Shown: positions 33,822 through 46,589, counted from the first letter of the stretch. The stretch: DNA of 64,000 nt from Channa striata (GCA_033026295.1 CM065182.1:124001-188000), one strand, 5' to 3'. The notes: generated by a model from the letters alone, not told the origin. Translations and numbers: made by a program.

Positions 33822-36800
33822 TCAGAGGGCATCAAGACCAGTCCCACCTTTTTCCTTCATGGCTTTTAAAGCCACGCGTTCTTGGGAGACCACGCCCCCA
33901 TCATTGACCATGGTTTCGTCTTTGTTTAAAGACACGCCCTCTTTTTCTCTGGGGGCGGGGCTTCTACCGGACCTGAAAAAACAGTCGTTGATCAGACGGC
34001 TAAACCCCAACAGCAGTTTCACCATTAGCATCACTCTGTATTAAAGCTTCTTATGAAGATAACCATGACCGATAGCTCACCATTTCTCCTCCACATCCTC
34101 AATGGTGTCAGGCAGCGCAACATTCAGGGTTTCTGGAAGGAAACAGGCAAAGCAGCCAGCTAGCACTGCTGCCCCCCCATACACCAAACTGGGCAGAGCA
34201 GGGAGCACCTGAAAAATGTAGTCCAAAAGTACTTAAACCTACACCTGTTTTAGGATTGGTTAGCAGGTTTATCAGAAAGAAACAGCAGCAAAGGTTTTGA
34301 TTAACACAGACAACATGTTATGATAATATGTTACGTTATAAATAAATGTTTTCACCTCAGGGAAATTAGTCCCGAGCTCAGCCACTGCATTACATTCCTC
34401 ACTAATCATCCTTTAATCACTTATGACAAAAACACACATGCACAATAAGGGGTGGAAGAATATTTTACAGATTCGAAGAATATATCTGCACCTTTCTCTA
34501 ACTAAACTCAGGTTAAAGTGGATGACATTCACGTTTAATGAGGTTTGTGTAAGTGACCTCATCAAGAATGAGGACTGCCGGGGCTGCCATGCTGCCAACT
34601 CTTGCCATGGTGGAGACAAAACCCATTCCTGTCTGCCTGAAAGCAAAGGGACACACCATGTGATCAGTAGGCAGCAGCAGGTAGCTGACCAGTAGCTCTG
34701 ACATAGCTGGCTGCAGGGAAGTGTACTTGTGGTCAGTCTCACCTGATGATGGTGGGGTAGAGTTCTCCAGTAAACAGGTAGACAGTGGTGAAGGATGCGG
34801 AAGTGAATCCTTTACCAAGGCAAGCCAACGTGGTCCTGACACTATGCATTTCTGTGAGGATGTACATATGGAGAACAGGTGTTGTCCAATGTACAACTAC
34901 ATATTTCTTTCTAAGGGCTGTTAATGATATAGCGACAATAGGGTTTTAATGCAAATTCCTTTTAACTCAACTAATTAGCAATGCCGTTAAAGCGGGTTCT
35001 GTTTGATCAATTGCCTCATTCGTACTGGGCTGGACAGTGCGAATCACTCAGAATAGGGACATTGACTGATTCTCAGATTTGCATTTAAACAGGGAACTGA
35101 GTAAAAGTGGATCTGAAGATATAGTTGTGATGTTGATGGATCACAGCAGAGGGAAAATGGAACTGCAGTCTTTTGATGAATGAAAGCACTTGGTGAAACC
35201 ATGAAAACAGTGTTTCAGATTGTCTGAGACAGGCCATTCATTGACTGCCTTCACCTCTCATTTCATCTTGATACTGCTATCCAAGTGGAACCCATGGGCC
35301 CCAGAAATGAGTTGTGGATGAGTGGAACATGCATTTTTTTGCATTTTAGGGTGTAGGGTAAATGCAACTTACAGAGTAATTTGGAAAACACACACACACA
35401 CAAACACCCAAACACACATACACACACACACGATGGCTGCCATGCAGGGTGCCCATCTGGCCCACCAGGGCAACTTGGGGTTCAGTATCTTGCCAAAGGA
35501 ACCGGGGATCAAATGGATGGTGCTTCAGGAGCCACATGGCTCCAGGAATTAATGGAAGATGTGTGTGTGAAGAAGAGTGGATTATTTGGAAAGTGGAGGT
35601 TTTCAATGTATAGATAAACTGGTTCAGTCTAGCAGGAGTTGGGAAAAAGAAAATGATCATGAATCTTAAGTAGATCTGAGTGCGGGATTAGGAGAAGTCA
35701 TAATTTCAATGCAAACTTTTTCTCAGTGAACTCAGTGTCCACTCCAGGGTTTTAAAATGCTGGCTGAAAAGTGGTATGAATGGTACAGTGAATCTATCTG
35801 GAGATAAGGCCAGGAGGCAAAAGGATCAGCAAGTGTTTGTTCTGCCCACTAGCTAAAATTCAATTACTCGAATCCTACGAGTAGACAGGGATTCAGGGGA
35901 AGCAGAAAAGGGAGCAGAAGACGGGAGGCAGGCAGGCAAAAGTCAAAGACTGGGAAAGATGTTTAAGGCTGGCTGGGAGGTTGACAAAAAAGCACAGAGA
36001 GATGATCTGGTGAAGAAACTAGGAGAAAGCAGGGTTACTATTGTGTGGAACACAGGTGAAATCAAGCTGGGTGATGACAAACGAGTAGTTGGTGAGGGGG
36101 AGGAGTAACTCCAGTAAGTGGACGGGCTGAAGTCCACTGGTCATGGTGGAAAAGTGGTTAGAGGTGCCGCATAACAGCCAAAAGGTCTGTGATGTGAATG
36201 CATGACTGGATGCAGCCTGTCTGTGTGGAGTTTGGCTGTTCTCCCTGTGCTTCTGTGGGTTTCCTCCCACTGTCCAAAGACGTGTTAATAGGTTAATAGA
36301 GTCTAAATTGTCCATAGGTGTGAACATGAGTGTGAGACCCGTCCAGGGTGGACCCCACCTCTGTGCCAGTGACAGCTGGTGGTTTGATGGTTAAGACTCG
36401 AAAAAGGTTTCTTCATAGTATTCTATATAGTATTTGTAATAATATTAATAACTAAAACATTTGTAATAATTTGTGATTAATAGCAATTATTAAGGGGGAT
36501 TTTGCAATTAATCATTATTAATTGTTTGACTGCCCTAATTTTCACAAGATATTATTTTTTGTGTACATGTTCCCTACACTGCCAGTCAAAAGTTTGGACA
36601 CACCTTCTCCTTTAATGGTTTTCCTTTATTTTTTTTGTTTACATTATTATTTACATTGTAGGTTCTCACTGAAGGCATCCAAACTATGAATGAACACATA
36701 TGGAATCATGTAGTGAAGAAAAAGGCTGAATTAACTCAAAACATGTTTTAAATTTCCAGCCACGCTTTGCTTTGATTAGTGCTTTGCACACTGATGACCT

Positions 36801-39800
36801 TCATGATGTAGTAGCATGACATGTTTTTTCACTTCCCAGTTGTGCCTTGTCAGGGTTCATTTGGGGAATTTCTTGCCTTAATGGGGTTCGGACCATCAAT
36901 TTTTGTGCAGAAATGAGAAGGTGTGTCTAAACTTTTGACTGGTCGTTTATGTGTAAAATTTTATATTCATATACACATCTTCATATATATTTTGTGCTTG
37001 AACTTTGTATCAGTGTCATAGTACTTTGAAATGTGTTTCATAAGTGCTTTATAAATAAATAAAGTTTTTATTATAATTATGGTTACTTTTGTGTACCTGT
37101 TACCTGTGAGTGATATTTGTTTGTATTCGTTGAACCTGTTTATGTACCTGTGTAAGTATATTTGGTGTGTATTTTTGTACCTCTTACCTGTGGGGACAAA
37201 GATGTTGGCAAAAATGATGAACGCTGACAGGAAGAGGCAGGTGGCCTGAGATACCCTCCTTCCCAGGTAACTGAGCATGCCCAGAGCCAACAGTTTGGCT
37301 GGAAAATCGACAGCTCCAAAGATGATCTGCATCAGGTAGATACTCACCTGCAAAAACCAACAGGACCAACAACCAACAGGTGGAGAGCTTAAAAGGAACC
37401 AGTGAATTGGAGTGTCAACTAACTGGGACACAGTTTCAAGATGAGACAGGTAAACATGTAAACCGTACAACTTTGGTAGGGACTGTAAACTCGGGTATCT
37501 GATCTTCAGATGTCAGTCAGTAAGGTGTACATGGGCGTTGTCAGCATATAACATATAGTACTGATGTTAATCCGGTGACTTACCCCAAACTTCTGCAGGT
37601 CCATTGCCAAACCATAGTACGCAAAACTGGTGGAGAACCTGCAAGCAGGTGGGCAGGTGGAGAAAAAGTTGATTAACGGAAGTGAAAGTGAATAAGTACA
37701 GGTGAATGTGAATAAATAGAGCAAGTGTTTTTTCTGACCAGACAGCAATTAGACAAGTGGAGATGTGTCTCATTCCTCTCGTCCTTAGCAGGTCAAATGC
37801 TGTGAAAGACGAATGACTCGACTCGATCTCTTTGCTCATGTGAGAATGCATCACCTGTATGTCACATTATGCAATGTTAAATATTTGACAGGTAGAAAGA
37901 CGGGTAAGGAGAGAGACAGATTACCTCTATTGTCAACTTGTCGATCATCTCTGGTTTTCTGTTAATACGAGCGACTCGGTGAAGACTCTTTAATGCTTCC
38001 TCAGACCGACGATTCAGAACCAACCAACGGGCTGACTCTGAGTACCACCTGGCCAATCACAGAACAGATAAGAACCACCTGAGCAACCAGACAGCACGCT
38101 AGAACCACAACCAATCACAGAGTAGAATAGAACCACTTGACCAATCACAGAGCAGACAGAGTAGAAACTTTTATTGTAAAGTCTGACCAGCTGTAGGCAA
38201 AGAACAGGAACTGTGGCGCACAGACAACAACTTGCAGCTTCCTCCAGTCTCTCAGCCAATAGGCAAGCCCTGCCAGGATCATCTGACCGAGGGTGAAGAA
38301 AAAGGAACTAAGTGTGCCCACTAACGTCCTTGCTTTGGTTGGGATCCACTCCACCTCTGAAGACAGACAAGAACATGTGGACAGGTGTACAGAGCACAGG
38401 TGGGCAGGCATCCAGATAAACAGGCGACAAGTACTCTGTGAGACAGACATATGGACAGGTAGAAAGCTATAAAAGGGTACAAGTGGATGGCTGGACAAGT
38501 ACTTAAAGAGACTCCATTGAGGATGACCCCAGACACTGCCATCCCAGTCAGAAACCTAAAAATGCAGTAGGCAGAGTATGATGGAGAGAGGGCAGAGCTA
38601 CAGCCGAGTACGCCCAGCTGCAGGTAAGACCAAATAAGGACAGACCGCCTCCCAAACCTGAGAGACACACATGGAGACATATTTTAATTGAATTTTACTG
38701 CACAGGTACCACCAGGTACACTAAGATGAGTCTCACCTGTCTGACAGCCCACCATAGATGATGGCACCTGTTAAAACTCCACCCATATAGATGGTCTGGA
38801 TCATCTGTCTCAGAGACCGCCGAGAGCAGACCAGGTCCCACTGAGCAGGAGACAGTTAGGGAGAGACACGATGCCTCGCATTAATTAGGCTTGTGAAAGA
38901 GCCTCATTGATAGTGTTTTGTTGTTGTTACCTCAGACACAGTGGTGGCAAGAAACTCGGAGCGGTCGAATGTCCAACCGTTTAAACATCCTTCTGTCTGA
39001 ATGTAAGTAACATTAGCAGAGCTGTTAGCTGCTAGGAGCTGCCACTGAGGCTCCACGTATCTAAGAAGGTGGAACAGGAATTCGTGTCAGAGATTTACTC
39101 AACACAGACAGGAAATAAACTAAAGAGGAACAGGCCACCTTCTGCAGCGATCCAGTCCATTGCCTGAAGAGTCCATCGGGATGAAGACTTTCAGTAGCTG
39201 CTTCTCGTCTATCTGAAACAAATAATCATATTCATCCCTTAAACTTTGCATTCATCTCACCGAGCGATCACGGCCAACCATTAAACCAACCATTCACTCA
39301 CATGTATTTATTAAATTAAACAACTAAGAAAATTAATTTATTTAAACAAGCCACATGACCTGGATGTTAAATATTTTACCTTGAGCTGAGACAGGTGAGG
39401 CAAATGGCGGATGCTGTGATTGGCTGGCAGGCTACAGTGATGGGCCGGGACACCAGACACAAAGTTGTTGAGTAGGTTCTGACTTGCCATCAACAAACCA
39501 GGCAAGCTGATCAGGGTCACATGAAGCCACTGATACCTGCCGAACCCACCCACCTAATCATGGTAAGAGAAAGTTACCAACACAGTCTACCTGCACAGGT
39601 GTGTTCAGCCAGATGAATCTGATTACAGTATATATTAATCAGAATATTCAGCACAATAAGATAACACATAGCAGTAATCTGATTATAATGACCACTTAAT
39701 ACAATCAGATTCATTTAAATAATGACTTCAGTCAGATTACATTACGTTATAATGACACAATAGGCCATAGTGATGAGATTCCACATTCTGACAAGCAGTA

Positions 39801-39916
39801 ATCTGAAAGGACCAGTGTCGTTAGAATACACTCAAAAGTAAAAGAATTACACAAGAATAATCAGACTGAAATTGCAGTTCAGCACTCACCTCTTCCAGCA
39901 GGTCGGAGAACCCCAT
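33822..39916 (-). CDS. slc22a6l: SLC22 organic anion transporter, OAT1/slc22a6-like, 15 coding exons
   Basis: Exons in transcript order: 39916-39890, 39553-39380, 39212-39139, 39060-38931, 38840-38737, 38657-38503, 38356-38188, 38048-37925, 37854-37739, 37638-37584, 37347-37188, 34851-34743, 34636-34558, 34208-34081, 33972-33822. All phases agree, giving 584 residues. It is an MFS protein of 12 membrane spans. The start MGFSDLLEEVGGFGRYQ matches OAT1. The first exofacial loop has Cys residues and sequons (N54HS, N104SS, N108VT). The TM2-3 signature GGLSDRFGRR is at 165-174, SESARW at 281-286 follows TM6, and RQTGMG at 466 with MAR at 476-478 carries Arg residues that matter for substrates in mammalian OAT1. 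The tail is hydrophilic. OATs exchange organic anions for dicarboxylate at the renal basolateral membrane (family knowledge). OAT3/slc22a8-type naming is possible; the exact orthology is not settled. Confidence 0.92.
35340..35535 (+). repeat. CA microsatellite and SINE-like repeat
   Basis: A (CA)n-rich tract (about 35388-35430) is followed by 'ggctgccatgcagggtgccc', 'gcaacttggggttcagtat' and 'aaccggggatcaaatgg'. The second part is the same repeat family as 32860-32960 and, in antisense, 27425-27560. It is intronic in slc22a6-like (between coding exons 11 and 12). Confidence 0.65.
36140..36385 (+). repeat. Dispersed fish repeat ('gtgtggagtttggctgttctc')
   Basis: The order 'gtgtggagtttggctgttct', 'gggtttcctcccactgtcc', 'aaagacgtgttaataggtta', 'ctaaattgtccataggtgtg' and 'cgtccagggtggacccc' is a very common vertebrate/teleost dispersed sequence of non-coding type. 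It is intronic in slc22a6-like. Confidence 0.75.
36577..36948. mobile_element. Tc1/mariner-derived MITE
   Basis: Inverted ends CACTGCCAGTCAAAAGTTTG and the complement of 'aacttttgactggtcgtt' are flanked by TA on both sides (36575-36576 and 36949-36950). The length is about 372 bp. The interior ('catccaaactatgaatgaac' and 'tgtgccttgtcagggttcat') is leftover transposase-gene sequence of the familiar fish Tc1 group, heavily deleted. It lies in the largest slc22a6-like intron. Confidence 0.85.
38051..38165. repeat. Minisatellite of about 30 bp filling slc22a6-like intron 7
   Basis: Four imperfect units occur in a row. Those at about 38053, 38111 and 38140 begin 'ccaatcacag' and include 'ataagaaccacctga', 'atagaaccacttga' and similar; a diverged unit starts at about 38083. 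The intron is only 139 nt (38049-38187), so the array makes up most of it. Confidence 0.8.
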
Positions 39917-40490
39917 CTCACAACTTCTTGTTACTTCAGTGTGTGTTTTTACCTTTAAAAATTTGTCTTCATTTAATTTACATATTATTATCACTAACAA
40001 TAATAATGGAGAAGATGTGATGATGTCATTTCAGGGTCTGATTTTTGGCTCCATCTAAATACACCTGAAAACACATCACAAACACAATACATTGCATTGT
40101 AATTTCTTGTGAAAAACATAACAAAACAAAAAACTGTAAAACAGAAGAACTATTTGAAATATTCATAAAGTTCCACCAGAACTCTCCAAACTTCTAAACT
40201 TTCAGACTTTTTCCAGAGCCATTTCAAACCTCCAAAAAGTGTCAGCTAATTCCAAACCTCTTCCAAACTTTCTCCCTCCCTAGAGACTCTCTGAAATGGT
40301 CCAAACCTCAGTTAAGTCCCTGTGGGTTTTAGATTTTCAACATGAGTTCCAGAGTCTTCCCTGAACACAAAATAGTGCTGCAGTAGTTCATTCACACTAA
40401 ACTTTGAAAACACCAAATATCTGCACAGAGTCTGGTGAGAGTTCTTAAAGGATTATGGTGAATGAAAAGAGGATTTTCTCTGTACTTACA

Positions 40491-40562
40491 GTGTGCAGAT
40501 GGATGGAGAGAGAGGTGTAGCAGCTAAAACTGACGAGTGAGTGTGAATCTGTAACTTTATAG
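40491..40562 (-). promoter_or_regulatory. slc22a6l: slc22a6-like TATA promoter and non-coding exon 1
   Basis: On the minus strand a TATAAA box (40556-40561, CTCTATAAAGTT) is followed about 65 nt later by 'gcacact|gtaagtaca', a strong donor at about 40490/40491. This fits a TATA-driven short 5' UTR exon spliced to the exon carrying the ATG at 39916. The acceptor was not pinned down; 'tttttaaag' near 39953 is a candidate. Confidence 0.5.
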
Positions 40563-40719
40563 AGACAGAGACCCCCCACCACCATGTTGTCCTCAGTGAC
40601 TGACCTCCTTATCTCTGTTTCTCTGGAGTCTGCAGCTGCACATATTTAACATTATGAAACAATTCCTCCACGGTCACAATGGATCAAAACCCATCATGTT
40701 TAAATTTCATTTTTTCAGA

Positions 40720-40945
40720 AAGTAAATGGTCTGCACTTACAAAGCGCTTTACACTGCGTCTTATTTATGCACTGAGGGGGGAGCTGCTAAGAAGCTGGCC
40801 AACACTCAACAGGAGCAACCACAGTAAGTGGGGGTCCAATGTGTTGCTCAAGGACACTTCAACATGTGAGCAGAAGAGCTGGGGGTCAAAGCAACAACTG
40901 TAGGATTGGTGGACGACCGCACTACCTACCAGTCTGTTTGATCAC
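40720..40945 (+). repeat. Second copy of the 'taaatggtctgca' repeat
   Basis: It shares 'taaatggtctgcacttac', 'gcgctttacactgcgtctt', 'ttgctcaaggacacttc' and 'ggattggtggacgacc' with 32745-32985. It is shorter because of internal deletions. Confidence 0.75.
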
Positions 40946-40949
40946 CAGT

Positions 40950-42350
40950 TCTGTGGTCATTGGAGAACCTGTTCCTTCCTGCTGCCTTGAGACATTTTTT
41001 TTAACCTTGTTTGGTGAACCCACAGTAGTGTCTGTATGAATTACGATGGCATATTGTCATTATTTGGAACGTTATGTATTGCGATCATACAATGGAGGTC
41101 TTATAACAAGGGACTAGATCTGAAAATGTACTTTTACCAGAAACACATTCATCCTGACATTGAACTAGAGACACACAACAAACCCTGGCTCTGTTTTCAT
41201 CCCTCCACACCTCCTCTCAATCTTTCCCAGTCTCTCCAGGCTTTTCCAAGGCTGCCTCCCTCCTGCAGCAACATGCGTCTCAGTTTATTTTTTCTTTTCA
41301 TTTCTTGCTGAGTTTCTTTTCCTGGAATTTGTCCGACTGAGTTTCAGTCAACAAACAGCTCAGCAGGTGTAGACCCAGAGGACACAGAAACACACATTAA
41401 ACAGAAAACATGTGAATAAATATGTAAATCAAATTATCAAGCATAAATCAACACACAGGGGTCACTGTACTCTAATCAGCCAATCAGGTACCAGCCTTGA
41501 AGCCCAGTAGTGAGTAGAAATGGTAGAAATGTGATATTTTGATTTAAATTCTGTGCTCTAAAGTTCATCTCCTGATCACAGCCTGTCAACAGCCAAGACA
41601 CTTCACCATCAGTTCACGGAAACAACTGAGCCATATTTGATTAGACAAAGGTAAAAACTGTTAACAAAGATAAATAAATCAGTCAAGTCATTTTGATATT
41701 TTTTTTAACCAGTGTAACTGATCACATTCTTTGGTTCTTGGCTGTTTAACGTTTATCCTATATTAATTCATTCCTATAGCTGCAGTTTTGTGTTTAATTT
41801 TAAAATTAGTCACAGCCCACTGTTTTAAATGCACACACCAATAAATACCCTCTGCTCTGGTAGCAGAAGCAGTTTTAAATTAAGTAATTTATATTTCCAT
41901 GTATCACATATTCGGAACAATTTGTTCTGCAGACAAAATAGAAAAGCATTCTCAAGAGGACCAAAATAATTAATCTTTCTTGAACATTTGACATTTGTCT
42001 GTTTTTCCTATCTCAAGTAGTCATATTGTTTGTAGGTCACCCAGCAGAATATACTGTTTGTTTTATTACCAACTTCCTGTCATAAAAAAAAAAAACAGAA
42101 ATTAACAGTCGTTAAAAATTAAGACGGTTACATAAGTTAATTGTAATGTAAAACCCAAACATGATAAAGCTGTGGATCTGTAGATAGGGAAATTTTCTAT
42201 AAAAATCATAATTCACTTCAATTCAGTTCTGTGGGAATTTCACTGATGCACGGGAACAAAACTGAACGTGAACATTTAGTTTGTTGTAATACTGCAGTTT
42301 TATGTGGTTGTCACTAACTGAGGCCCAAAGAAAATAACACAAAGCAACAA
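40950..42350. other. Intergenic DNA, no gene seen
   Basis: AT-rich spacer between slc22a6-like and dck, with a poly(A) run near 42087. Open frames are short and lack any family resemblance. Confidence 0.45.
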
Positions 42351-42366
42351 ATTTACTTATTGTCAC

Positions 42367-42372
42367 TTTATT
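42367..42372 (-). terminator. dck: dck polyadenylation signal
   Basis: A minus-strand AATAAA (tttatt at 42367-42372) lies about 410 nt past the dck stop, in an otherwise exon-free stretch. It is inferred as the 3' end of the dck transcript. A nearer AT-rich variant signal could also be used. Confidence 0.45.
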
Positions 42373-42783
42373 GTGGACTAAGCACCTGGTTAATTCAGTT
42401 GAAAGCTGCATCAGTCAACCATTAATTTTCATTTTCAAGCAAATCTCCTATATTCTGGTTTTAGCTGCAACATATGAAGTTTCACAACAAAAAAAGAAAA
42501 ACAAGAATCTGTATTTTTTTCTGAAAGTATCTGTGATAAAGTTTACTTTGAGGAAAGTAAATCGTAAAACATCCAGGGTGAAGTTTAAATATCAAAGTAT
42601 TATAGGTAAACACACATATACACACACCTTTCACTGTAACATTTATCTACAAAAATATATATAAAAATACCAATGTACATTAGGTAAAATGACTAAAATT
42701 GTGATTGTTCAGGGGTGTTCTGCAAAAAAACGTTTTTTGTCAGGACAGGCCAGCGGCTGCATCCCGTGCAGTGATTGGTAGAT

Positions 42784-44883
42784 TCAGAGTGTTGCGAGAA
42801 ACTCTCGAACCTGCAGGAGGAACCAGACTCACATCAGACACGGTAGATACACAGTAGATCATATTAGAACAGAGCAGTTATGATAAAGCAGGAACCTTGT
42901 CCACGATGGCTTCCTGTTTGATTCGGTCATTCTTAAAGTCGTCATCAACGTCCAGGATCAGAACAGGTAAATCATTCAGGTAATCAAAGTCCAACCTGAA
43001 CACAGAGTGATGGGTGAGTATTGTCTGTTTCCTACAGCCTGATCCACTGTCCCTGTGCTATGAGTGGGCTCAGTGGTTACCTGAGGTTCCTGTGGTAGAG
43101 CCAGGATTCGTGTTTGAAGTGAAGCTGTTCCAGGTACTCCAGAGGAATGCCCTGCTCCTCCTCCCTCCCCCGGTGGAGCAGCCGCTGCATACAGCGCTGA
43201 AAGATGGAGGCAAACACACAAGACACTGAAGGTAGCACTAAAAATTACCCAGACTTTTTTGTAAAACTACACTTACTACTATTCAGACACGCCCACATAC
43301 ATGACGAACAGGTGTAGTACTAGCAGTCTTACCTGTGGGGGGGCTCTGAGGTAGATAACGGCATCAAGGGCGATCTCGGTTTCAAACTGGTTCAGTAACC
43401 AGGTGTGCCAGTCCTGATATACATTCCACTCAGTCTCCGACAGGTCCCCACACTCGAACAGGTTGGAGGCAAACACATACCTGCACACACGTGCACAAAG
43501 ATACTGTAGTAATCTAACGTGCACAAGTCCACAAATGTCTCAGGTCAATAGTTACCTGTCTGAGTACACAGAGCGCTCATAGAACTGAACAGGGATTTCA
43601 GCCTGTTGAAGTTTAATGGACGGAGGCTGAAGCTGAGAACGAACTCTGCTGAGACATGCGTAGCTCTGGCAGGTTAGACACACAGGTAGAGAGACAGGTA
43701 AATGTTGAGCTTTGGTGAAACCTGCTGCTCTTCACTGCCTCAGAAGGTGGAGTCGGGTGTAGTTACCTGGAAAGTGTAGGACCAGCGGCTGGGTTTATCA
43801 TACAACATTTGCAGGAGGTTCCCTCCGCTTTTCTGAGATGAGCTCAGCTCCTGCAGGTAAACACACAGGTAAGTATTAGCATTTTTGTGACCTCAATGAT
43901 GCCATGCAACATTGTGACACGTGTGTTTACCTGGTAAACGTCATCACTTTCATTCTGGACGTTGCACCACTTTCCAATGGGTTCAGGTATCACCTCCCAG
44001 TCCTCCGATGTCCTCTGTAGGAGACGCACAAATGTGGACTTTCCTGCGGCTGAAACACACCTACAGGTAAACTACAGGTAACGCAGTGAAAACAGGTAAA
44101 AAGTGGTCAACAACAGCAACCATGCTCTCTGGTTGTGAATATGCCAACTGTTTTTTTTTTCTTTAAATGGTGTTTGGAGTAACACAATCTCCTTTAGACA
44201 TGAGCAGGTCCGGGTTTCCTGAGAGAAATATCAAAACAAAACTAACAATAAGAACACGTTAATACTGCACTGTCAGCCTTAGTCCTGCAGTAAAATATGA
44301 TTTTGTTTTTTTACAATTTACAGGACAACTTGTGCATTAGAATGCAGGCTATAGACCCATAGTTAGTTCAGCGAGAAGCTGAAAACCCGGTGACTTCACG
44401 ACAGAAAATACACAGGCTGCAGTACTTTTATTGTGATGTGTATCCTTTGTACTGAATACTAATACACTGACAAACGTTAATTGTAATAACTAAGTATCTT
44501 GTTGATTGCCTTAGAAAGGAACTGAGGCTTGCATACAACGGATTACCAAAAATTACGCAGATACTGATAATTCGTTGCACTTAATAACCGATAAGAACTT
44601 CTCTGATCACAATTGTTTACGTGTCCGCTTTAATTTGGCGCCAGTCACCAAAGGCGGGACGGGATTCAACTGTATGAGCCAGAGTAACGCCGGCACTCCG
44701 AGACTCGGTCCCCGGGTTCGTCCCCGGGTTAATAACACAGACACAGAACCGGTGAGGCTCCGGTATCGGACACAACTCACCGATATTCCCCTCGATTGAG
44801 ATCTTCTTCCAGCGGCGGAAAAGGCTGCTGTTCATTGTAGGACTGGTGGGAACACGGCACAGCCTCTTCGGTGGAGTCGCCAT
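42784..44883 (-). CDS. dck: Deoxycytidine kinase (Dck), 8 coding exons
   Basis: Exons in transcript order: 44883-44781, 44049-43931, 43850-43767, 43665-43556, 43480-43333, 43196-43081, 42995-42896, 42810-42784. The product is 268 residues (human DCK is 260). It starts MATPPKR, as in mammals. The P-loop GNIAAGKST is at 32-40. EDWEVIPEP and KWCNVQ form the substrate region, and the catalytic ERS motif (YERSVYSDR) is at 131-139. NETEW-like SETEW and YQDWH follow. The LID is RGREEEQGIPLEYLEQLH, and the end is VREFLATL. The enzyme phosphorylates deoxycytidine, deoxyadenosine and deoxyguanosine in the salvage pathway (family knowledge); a dguok identity is less likely since no mitochondrial presequence is seen. 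Introns are short. The donor after exon 7 (AAG|gttcct) is weak, but the join is required by phase and by the protein. Confidence 0.95.
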
Positions 44884-44989
44884 GTTATGAACAGTCAGAT
44901 ACCAGATATTGATCAGTTATTATTGATCAGTAATTATCGATCTGTATCCGTCCCGGTCTTTATTCTCTGCAAGGTTGGAAAGCGACTCA

Positions 44990-46580
44990 CTGAGCGCGAG
45001 CTACTGCTTAAGTTGAATCCCGCGCGCTTTGAGAGTTCCGTTTCCGGGGACGGGACTAAACAGGAGTTTTTGTTGCAGTACTGTGTTGACGTCTCACTCC
45101 GCTGCTGTTTCCTCAACACTAAGTGTGAGGACGTGTCACTCTGCTTTTAGTTCCAGCAGTGTTAGAAACACAATGAACACATTTTATCTTTATAATTAAG
45201 TAGAAGTAGCACTATAAAATGTACTTTAGTCCAAACGTATGCATATTTCAGATTCCATTAAAAAATAACTTCTGTTACTGATAAAAAATAAATTACGGTT
45301 ATTGAAAATGTTGAGAATAGGAATGTACAAGTTTGGTCTAGATTAGTTAAAAAACTTTCAAAGGAGAAAAAAGCTGACAAAGAAACATTTGCATTGCTGA
45401 ATACACACTAAGGACAAAGGCAAAGTGTTACTATGGAGACTTGTGAGAAAAGTGTAAAAAGAAACAGCAACAGCTAAAGATTTTAACGTTTTACAGACTG
45501 ATTGCGGCTTCATACAGAGTAATACATCAGCATTTATTAGTTCATCGATTCTGGTTTAAGATGTCAAATGCATGGAAAAAAATTTAAATTCTGGAAATAC
45601 TTAAAGTAATACAAAAGTCATGTTGCACATAAGTACTATAAGTAGATAATAATGGAAGTGACCATTATTTTACACAAAGAGTGTTAGCCAGCTACGTTAA
45701 GTGGAAATTGCATACTTGGATTGCTTCTTAACTGCATATTCCACTGCATTGTTAACATTTATGGGGAAATCATATGGCCTCACATCCATCACAGATATGA
45801 GATTAAACAAGATAATCTTGGATGCAAAGTATCACTCAACAATAACTCACACACTGGAAACTTACTGTGTGGTTGAACACAGACTCTGTGCAGGACATTA
45901 TTTCAGTGTCAGCTTCACACACACCTACATTTCCAGGCTTGGTTTTAACTTTATCACTCTGTGTCTCATCTCTCCTCAATAGTTCTAATTTTGCTTCATA
46001 ATAAGTAACATTGCATTCACCTGTGTCTCACGTTTTGCATTTAAGCCACCAAGCTACCCTATTACAATTGCCAGATTGTCTGATCAGTGCTGACACTCCA
46101 GCTTTTTAAGCTACACATACTGACCTGACTTAAGGAAAAGGGACCTAATTTGAACCTTGGACTTGCCTTGTTTGGTTCTGTGAGATGATTTATTCCGAGC
46201 TCTTTAGTGACAAACCTCTTCTCTGTCTCTCGGATCTGCCCTTTTCTCTAGTGGTGGGAGAACTAAGGCTTTATGAAGCATTGAACCAGTTGAAGCAATT
46301 GAAAATAGCTCAGTGTTTTGAAACATTAGAATCAGCCCTTTGGCGACATCTGCTGGAAACATTTGTGTAGATCGTATAGAAACGGTGATTGAAAGATTTG
46401 GAGAATATACTATTGTTTGAAGAAATACTATATATTGTAATTTAGCAAAAAATGTATGGTGAAAGTGACTCACTCACTAATTTTCTAGAATATCATTGTG
46501 TGTAAATAAAGTGCATGAGCTTCCAAAGTCTGTACACTCAGCAACCTTACTCCCAATGTTCAAAAAAATTTCTGAAAACC
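44990..46580. other. Intergenic DNA upstream of dck
   Basis: A GC-rich dck 5' flank ('cccgcgcgctttgagag' at about 45018) gives way to AT-rich DNA with no exon. The piece at about 46235-46370 ('agtggtgggagaactaag', 'tttggcgacatctgctgg') looks like an old dispersed DNA-element end but is not assigned. Confidence 0.4.
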
Positions 46581-46589
46581 GCAAAACAG

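Noticed and set aside
42371..42664. 97-residue AT-rich open frame downstream of dck
   Set aside because: Composition is Lys/Ile/Phe-rich from AT bias and it lies in the inferred dck 3' UTR region. It shows no similarity.
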